Below, in pieces: positions 57,088-64,000 of a DNA stretch of 64,000 bases. Source of the stretch: Synanceia verrucosa (lineage: Eukaryota > Chordata > Actinopteri > Perciformes > Synanceiidae). The notes below the pieces were generated by a model. The model saw only the letters and a list, made by a program, of their open reading frames with translations. It made no database searches and was not told the origin of the DNA. The position numbers and the translations under genes are program-made. How positions within the stretch are numbered: position 1 is the first letter of the stretch; each line of letters begins with the position of its first letter. The stretch is from assembly GCA_029721515.1 (NCBI GenBank), contig CM056567.1, positions 22,719,731 through 22,783,730 of the forward strand. Direction: 5' to 3'.

Positions 57088-59010
57088 TGGGATGCTCAAC
57101 TACATGCCATAAAATAATGAGTTTGTAATTAATTACTTTGATATTTTCATGCTGAAGGTACAACGGAGTATTAGGGCCACACTGAGACATTTTTACTGAA
57201 TATTTTTTGTTCTAGTGTTGCACTTTGTAGACCGTCCGTGCTTTGTCTCCTCTGGACCAGTGTTTCCTGTGGAGCACTTGGGACGCATCGTTTCATTAAA
57301 CATATGGTCGTAGCTCATCATGTGTCTCACCAACGTCACAGAAATACATTGTCTGCATGTTTAGATCATACTGGATTTGACGCATTGATCGTGGTTGGAA
57401 GTTGGAATCTGCCAATATCTTTCTAACTTTCTACCAAAGTTTTTAACTCCTACTTTTTAACTAGTCCTACTCTACAACAACACGTTACAATATTATGGCT
57501 TTAGTCACATAAATTTATGACTTTATTCTCATAATAATGAATTTATTCTTATAAATTTACAACTTTATTCTAGTACAGTTACGATTCTATTCTCGTAAAA
57601 TAATGACTTTATTCTTGTAAATAATGACTTTATTCTTGAAGTCTATGAAAAAAGTCCCTAATACTTCATCATATAACGGTTTGTTTGTCTCGATGGCAGG
57701 TTAAAAGAATAGTCATCAAATCCATGAGATATTACAGAACCTTTAAGGTCCTCTCTAACCCCAATCCAGCCCAGATTTACACAGATGGAGTCTGGAGGAC
57801 ATACCTTCTTTGTTCAGACTATTACTCCAGCCAGAAAACTCAAAAACCAAAAAGAGTTCATTCGTTGATGTGCCTTGTTATCCTCACAGGTAAACTAGAA
57901 AGGTTTAGAGATGAAGGCGTGAGATAAATACTTTCCCCCCCTTTGGTTTAATCTTTGTTTAGCTGACATTAAGCTTCAACTGTCATGTGCCCTGACTTTA
58001 TGACCAGTATGCAAAGAAACATATCATATCAAAGTATAATCCTGACATATAGCAGTTGGTTGTGATGTACGCTGTGTAGGGTTTGAACAGAGGCAGGGGT
58101 CACACACTGAGGTCACATATTGACAACTGACCAGCTCTAGAGGCTGGACAAGGCTGCAGTAACTGGTTACAACCTCTTTAAAGATAATTAATGACTGTTG
58201 ATCTCATATTATTTTGTTCCAAATGCTATTTCCAAAACTTAAATGTTTTCACTAACGCCAGACCAGAATATAGTGCTATAGCTATAGAAATGGCTGCATG
58301 CATACATACACATACATATTTATAAACTAAATGAAAGCCAACAGCATGATTTTGTTTGTGATTTTATTTGGTTAATGGCTTTTGAAGCATTGTGACTGAA
58401 ATTAAACAGCACTTACAATATGACCATTTGTTTTGCTGAGATAGTGACATAATAATAATGATCATAAACTTGTGATCTGAAGACAATGAAAACAGCATTA
58501 ATGAGGGCTATAAGATGAAGAAGAAGACCTTCACAGCTCTACCTGTGATCTTGGTCAGGTCATATAACTGTAGGAATCCAGCAGTGTAGTCATCAGGCGG
58601 ACTTTAACATAACATGCATTTAATCTTAGCTCTCGTCAGGAGCTGGAGGTGGACTGCTGATCAGTGTCCTTCATCATGTTTGACATTTAAGACTTTACAC
58701 TGAGCTCTCTTTCCTGACAGTATGATCTGAAGGCTAGTGGAGGACAGAAAAATGTATAATATAACTGAAGAATTGCTGTTAGCCTGCTATTATGTACTGT
58801 ATATTCCAAAACGAAGAAAACAGATGGACAAATATAGCTTATGTAAATGTAAATATACTGTAAGACTGTGTACAGTTTGTACTATAATTTATGCAGTTGT
58901 ATTTCTGTAACTGTGTCATATTCTGTTGTTGTTTTTTTTCACTGTAACCACCTGACAAAGATACAGCTGATTATTCTCTGTTCCAATAAACAAAGTCTAT
59001 TTTTATAGGT
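57088..59010 (+). other. ccn2-like: CCN gene 3' untranslated region
   Basis: After the TGA at 57085-57087, no coding sequence is seen. The first strong polyadenylation signal followed by a T/GT-rich tract is AATAAA at 58985-58990, just after TGTGTACAGTTTGTACT, so a ~1.9 kb 3' UTR is likely. Part of it (57495-57660) is a degenerate ATGACTTTATTCTTGTAAAT tandem repeat. Confidence 0.5.
57495..57660. repeat. Degenerate tandem repeat, ~20-bp ATGACTTTATTCT unit
   Basis: ACTTTATTCT recurs about seven times with TATAAATTTA/GTAAAATAATG spacers, a motif often seen in fish intergenic DNA. Confidence 0.7.
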
Positions 59011-60180
59011 ACACTGCATGTCCATCTTGTTCCTGTGTCTAAAGATAGAAAGCATGAGTTGGTTGGTCTCTTTGTTGTCAGAAAAACAGCAGCTGTGGAT
59101 TATAGATGAAACCACACAGCAACAGTCTGAGTTCTCTGAAAACAAGAGGGAACTATAGCTGCAGGCAGCGCTACAGAGACCTTTTAAACAGGAGTGAGGA
59201 ATTTACACTGAACTCACCTTTTTACACCTAAATTTGACCCAGAACACTGGAAATCACTGAGAAATCACAAATGAATCCAGAATAACAAACAACCACTAAA
59301 ACACATTTTTCTGTTCAGAATGACAGGAAATAACTGCAATTTATCTCTATCAATAAATAATTTTAAAGTACTTTGATATTTCTTTCTGTTTTTTTTTGTA
59401 AAGCAGTAAATTTTCAAATTCATGGATAGCAACAATATATTTTATCATTAAAGATATCATTTTTGTATTAACTATGGATTAACTATAACAAAAACATTAC
59501 AATATATTTCATTAATACTGTAATAATACTGTTAATTCAGGGTAGAGGCGGTAAACACCTGACACGAACACACTTGTTATGCTCTGTATATAACCTGACT
59601 GTTTCATGGTAACACTGTGGCGTTAAATAACATTCAAGAAGCCTAAATGATATAATCATGACACATGCCCTTTAAATGCTAAGCGCTGTCTATTCACCTT
59701 CCAGTGAGAGCAGGTATTTTCCTCATCCTTCATCTAGCTGATAATATGGTTTGGAAAATGTTACCTTACTTGTTCCTCTTTGTCTGTGCCAGCCAGCTTT
59801 ACTCCACTGGATTTCACAGTGTGACATTGTTTTCACTTTGCTCCAATATTTGGCCTCTATAAGTTGTTTACTTACATAATGCATTAATTAAATATAATGC
59901 AATGTTCTTGGATAAATATCTAAAAAAATCAAAATGAAAATGCTGCTTTTAATCCTCTATAATTTTCTATATAAATTATTCAGCTTTATGTAGCACACTG
60001 GGAAAACAATGTCATGAAATGAAATGGCATGTCTCGTTAAGATAAATAACCTTCTCTGAGTATTTCAGTTTTTTTTTTAATTATTAATATTGTCACTGTT
60101 GCAAAGTACAGAGAGGGAAACAGAAATGTATAGTGATGTATGGTGGTGTATTATTGTGTACCGTCAGCCTCTGCACACTT
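59011..60180. other. AT-rich intergenic spacer
   Basis: No gene or named repeat recognised; many poly-A/T runs. Confidence 0.35.
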
Positions 60181-60405
60181 TGAAGGAAGCATCACTCATA
60201 TTTCCGGGATAAAGCAGGCAGCTTGACGCAGACCGCGGCCACTCCTCCTCCTCCTCCGTGGCACAGCGTGGCGGACCGGTGTCGGTGTGGTGATGCTGCG
60301 TGATGCTGCGTGATATTAGAAGAAATTAGAAGAAATCCGGATGGAAAAGACCGTCATCTGTCAGCAGAGAAGAGGAGCAGGGCCGCTGTGCAGCTGTCAG
60401 GTGCT
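60181..60405 (+). promoter_or_regulatory. GC-rich promoter / first-exon candidate of an unseen gene
   Basis: An isolated CpG-rich stretch (GACCGCGGCC, CCTCCGTGGC, GGCGGACCGGTG) in AT-rich DNA is followed by a short open segment and a donor-like CTGTCAG/GTGCTG near 60400. A short direct repeat GTGATGCTGC lies at 60290-60310. It could be the 5' end of a gene continuing to the right, but no downstream exon is recognised in this window. Confidence 0.35.
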
Positions 60406-62500
60406 GTAACCTCACTGTCCTGCTGCTGTCAGTGTGTGAAACACTGCAGAGAATATTCTAGATCTGACACTGTTAACATGAGGAGTTTATGGCTCCAGTC
60501 ACATGTCTTACTGAGGATTTGCTTTGGACAAATATCGTTTTGCTTATTAACAGGTTATATGATATTGTGACACAGTTCTTATGATGCTGAGTCATGTTTT
60601 TGTTAACCAGCTGTTATAATTATATAAAATGAATGCATCATCTTTAATAAGTGACCCAGTGGTTTGTTTCATTCAGTGAAATGAGTCTGTGTGTGCTTCT
60701 GATGTGATCAGGCTCTCAGCTCTGCAGTGACAGAGCAGAGGCTCCCCACTGATCGAAGCTCTGAGTCTGACTATTCAGAGTGAAAATAAAGTACAGTGTG
60801 TTTTCATGGTAATCAAGGGACAGTGGGACTCTCTGATCAAGGCGCTGTAGGGACACACAGTCATTACTGTTGATCAACAGATGGGATTTTATGACAGAAA
60901 GAAAAATACTGAATGATACACATTACAGGTGTGTTTAAAATTCACTAACACTAACATAATAGCATAATGCTTAATGCTATAGGCTTATGTTCAATTCACC
61001 TGGAACATCTTTTCTATTAATGTATGTTTGTGTTCCAAAAATACTAAAGCTAGCACAAACTGGCACAGTTTATTGCTCTCATACTGTGATCACACTAAAA
61101 CAGTTTGCTAAAGAGAGCTTTGTCACTGGAGTCGGATTTGTCACTGTCATTCAGGAGGAAGTGCTCAGCCTTCTTTAGTATGATGTAACTTATCATCAAC
61201 GCACAAGTTTGGAGTTGAAAATATTTAATTTAACAACAAAATACATAAATATATACATAAAATTAAAAATAAAAACATTATTAGGATTTTAATTCCTACA
61301 ATTATTTTTGTTTGACTACTGTTTTTTCAAGTTCAAGATTAAAATATTTTTTTTTTTGTTTCTAATGATCAAACCAGCTAAACCAGCTCAAACACTGGAC
61401 CTTCAGAGCTTCAGTATAGTTGCTCAGTGACTGTGCCTCACTGCCTCCACTGATGTTTAACAGTTAGGTTAGTGAAGTAACTGCTGTCATAGTGCAGGAT
61501 GATATCCAGGAATAAAAGGCAGTCTGCAGCACTGGTGTGCCCTCTGCAGGCACAGTGCAGCTGCATAGAGCTGCACTGTTCACAGCACAAACTGCTATCT
61601 GCAGCAGTGTTGCATCTGTGCAGTCTGTGCATCTGATGTGAGGAAGTTAAAAGTTAAAGTCATGACTGTATCCACCCTGTCCCTGTTCATCCTGGGCCTA
61701 TTTCTTGGAATAAAAACACTGCAGGTTATGACTTGTTTTGTGTGCAGCACTGACTGATTCAATGCTGGTTCAAAGTGCAAGTTTATTGGTATTCTCTGCT
61801 CACTGATGATATTATAAAAGCATTTAAAGGAAAATGGGACAGCTCCTCCTATGACAGGGGAAGTCACTTGAAAACAGCACCCATTATCCAAAACAGATTT
61901 AATATGAACAAAACAAATAATGTAAATGCAATATAAAGGTAAGACACAAAGAGACACACTTTTAAATAGTGAGAAAAATGCATACCATTGTACACTGTAA
62001 TGTTGTGATTATAGAAATGAAAATATTTAATAGCCTATTAATTTACATATCACATATATCATTATGTTAGAGATGCTACTTTGTATCAAGCTCCAAATAT
62101 TTCTTATAATCCAGTGATTTACAGTTTTAAAGGTTTACTCCACCAAAAGTCCAGTACTGTACACATAATGGTTTATTCCTAGTAGGTTCATTCATTTCAA
62201 CTTCAACCTTTGACAGTTTTGCAGTTCTTTTTCCAGCTTTCCTCGAAATGTATTTTAGCTTATCACTATTTTTGGGCAATGTAGTTCAGCTTTCAGCTAG
62301 TTTTAAATTCAGTATTTCAGCAATGCTTTGTAGTTAATTTTAGCTTTCAGCTTTCTAACATATTTTCAGCAGGGAAACGCATTTTCTAGTTATACAAATA
62401 GAATGCTAATTATACTTGAGTAGCCTGATTTAAATCTACAGGATCAGATCAACAGACAGGGCTTCACCATAGCGCTGCTAAAAACTATCACATCTATTAG
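60406..62500. other. Unassigned intergenic or intronic sequence
   Basis: No gene recognised. Short frames (60310-60570, 61595-61957) lack family features. 62220-62390 shows repeated AGCTTTCAG words. Confidence 0.35.
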
Positions 62501-62507
62501 AGGTCAG

Positions 62508-63556
62508 TGACTAACCTTAACTGTTAGAGTATAATGACTAACCTCAACTGTTAGAGTATAATGACCGACCTCAACTGTTAGAGTATAATGACCAACTTTA
62601 ACTGTTAGAGTACAATGACTAACCTTAACTGTTAGAGTACAATGACCAACCTTAACTGTTAGAGTACAATGACCGACCTTAACTGTTAGAGTACAATGAC
62701 CAACCTTAACTGTTAGAGTATAATGACCAACCTTAACTGTTAGAGTATAATGACCGACCTCAACTGTTAGAGTATAATGACCAACTTTAACTGTTAGAGT
62801 ACAATGACCGACCTTAACTGTTAGAGTACAATGACCGACCTTAACTGTTAGAGTACAATGACCAACCTCAACTGTTAGAGTACAATGACCAACCTTAACT
62901 GTTAGAGTATAATGACCAACCTTAACTGTTAGAGTACAATGACCAACCTTAACTGTTAGAGTATAATGACCGACCTCAACTGTTAGAGTATAATGACCAA
63001 CCTCAACTGTTAGAGTATAATGACCAACCTTAACTGTTAGAGTACAATGACTAACCTCAACTGTTAGAGTACAATGACCGACCTTAACTGTTAGAGTACA
63101 ATGACCGACCTTAACTGTTAGAGTACAATGACCAACCTCAACTGTTAGAGTACAATGACCAACCTTAACTGTTAGAGTATAATGACCAACCTTAACTGTT
63201 AGAGTACAATGACCAACCTTAACTGTTAGAGTATAATGACCGACCTCAACTGTTAGAGTATAATGACCAACCTTAACTGTTAGAGTATAATGACCAACCT
63301 TAACTGTTAGAGTACAATGACTAACCTCAACTGTTAGAGTATAATGACCGACCTCAACTGTTAGAGTATAATGACCAACTTTAACTGTTAGAGTACAATG
63401 ACTAACCTCAACTGTTAGAGTACAATGACCAACCTTAACTGTTAGAGTACAATGACCGACCTTAACTGTTAGAGTATAATGACCAACCTTAACTGTTAGA
63501 GTATAATGACCAACCTTAACTGTTAGAGTATAATGACCAACCTTAACTGTTAAGCC
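62508..63556. repeat. 27-bp minisatellite, about 38 copies, with a 10-unit higher-order repeat
   Basis: The unit is TTAACTGTTAGAGTAYAATGACC(A/G)ACC; variants are TAT/TAC, CCA/CCG/CTA and TTAAC/TCAAC. The order of variants from 62801 recurs from 63071, 270 bp (ten units) later, with only the eighth unit changed. Confidence 0.97.
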
Positions 63557-64000
63557 TGGTTTATACTTCTGCGTTGCGGCGACGGCGTAGCTACGTCGTT
63601 GACGCAGACCCCTACGTGGACCCTACGCCGTAGCCTGACGCGCACCTCCAAAAAATCCTGACTACGCGTCACGTCAACGCGTTGAGACGCGAACGGCAAG
63701 GACTGTGATTGGGCCGCTCAGAACGTAATTTCCGGTTGCTTCTCCGGTCAACAGCTCAACAACACCGCTATTTGTGGAGCGGTACGAGCGGTACAGAATA
63801 GTCGGACAGACCACCTCCGCAAGCGTCTTCTGTGCTTCAACATTTGTAGTAACAGCATTTCTTTTTAAATTTTATGAGCTCCATCTCCAGAAACGCCCGC
63901 TCCATCTCAGTTGTCATTGTTTACTGTCGGAAGAAAACCAAGAAATCCGATATGAGCCCCCAGAAGCCACACAAAGACACAGCCACACCCCCTAGCAGCT
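63553..64000. mobile_element. GC-rich DNA transposon or MITE end (Harbinger-like?), cut by the window edge
   Basis: The satellite stops at CTGTTA and a sharply different CpG-rich sequence starts, AGCCTGGTTTATACTTCTGC, a terminus style seen in fish DNA transposons with a TTA/TAA target. The first 150 bp are dense in ACGTC/GACGC words. Only one end is in view, so family and length are uncertain. Confidence 0.5.

Noticed and set aside
57685..57927. 80-codon frame downstream of the CCN stop codon as an extra exon
   Set aside because: The CT domain is complete and terminated at 57087, there is no splice need, and the region fits a 3' UTR.
62508..63556. CRISPR-like array
   Set aside because: Units abut without unique spacers and drift by point changes; it is a eukaryotic minisatellite.

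Overview
The window is nuclear DNA from a bony fish, most likely a percomorph-type teleost. Two multi-exon vertebrate genes with canonical GT-AG introns sit on the + strand in a landscape dense with fish-type transposons: I-clade, L2 and L1/Tx1 LINEs, Tc1/mariner, piggyBac-like MITEs, a tRNA-derived SINE, retrovirus-derived scraps and satellites. There are no operons, bacterial signals or CRISPR.

Layout. 1-4334 holds a minus-strand I-clade LINE relic carrying a 985-bp solo LTR. 4335-11280 is repeat-rich, with a perfect-boundary 1354-bp tandem duplication (5663-8370), a retroviral integrase C-terminal scrap (9653-10015) and an L1/Tx1 LINE 3' scrap. 11940-13268 is a minus-strand coiled-coil reading frame built from near-identical 75-residue repeats. 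It faces a broken copy of the ESCRT-III gene chmp6 (13908-15190, + strand) across a short GC-richer gap with an RFX X-box-like motif. 15191-21007 is mostly unrecognised, with a LINE tail, a TG/TA microsatellite, one orphan exon-like stretch and a retroviral RNase H scrap. 21008-28988 is an L2 LINE abutting a second copy of the I-clade LINE, which contains the same LTR at the same base.

Genes. 31808-39285 is syntaxin-12 (stx12), an endosomal Qa-SNARE in nine coding exons, predicted at 270 aa; its introns host a Tc1 relic and two piggyBac-like MITEs. 46566-57087 is a five-exon CCN-family matricellular protein, closest by eye to CCN2/CTGF, predicted at 358 aa, with IGFBP, VWC, TSP1 and CT domains one per exon and a TATA-like promoter. 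Its introns are loaded with a 51-bp minisatellite, split L2 fragments, a hairpin-bearing direct repeat and SINEs. The two genes act separately: endosomal membrane fusion versus extracellular matrix signalling. Their adjacency mirrors the human STX7-CCN2 neighbourhood.

The right end (59011-64000) has a GC-rich promoter/first-exon candidate near 60.2-60.4 kb, a 27-bp minisatellite of about 1 kb with a 10-unit higher-order repeat, and the start of a GC-rich DNA transposon at the window edge.

The strongest unusual signal is the pair of I-clade LINE copies. Both carry the same nested LTR with its target-site duplication and the same disabling deletions, yet they diverge abruptly at their 5' ends. 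This fits a defective LINE lineage that kept being copied with an LTR as passenger.
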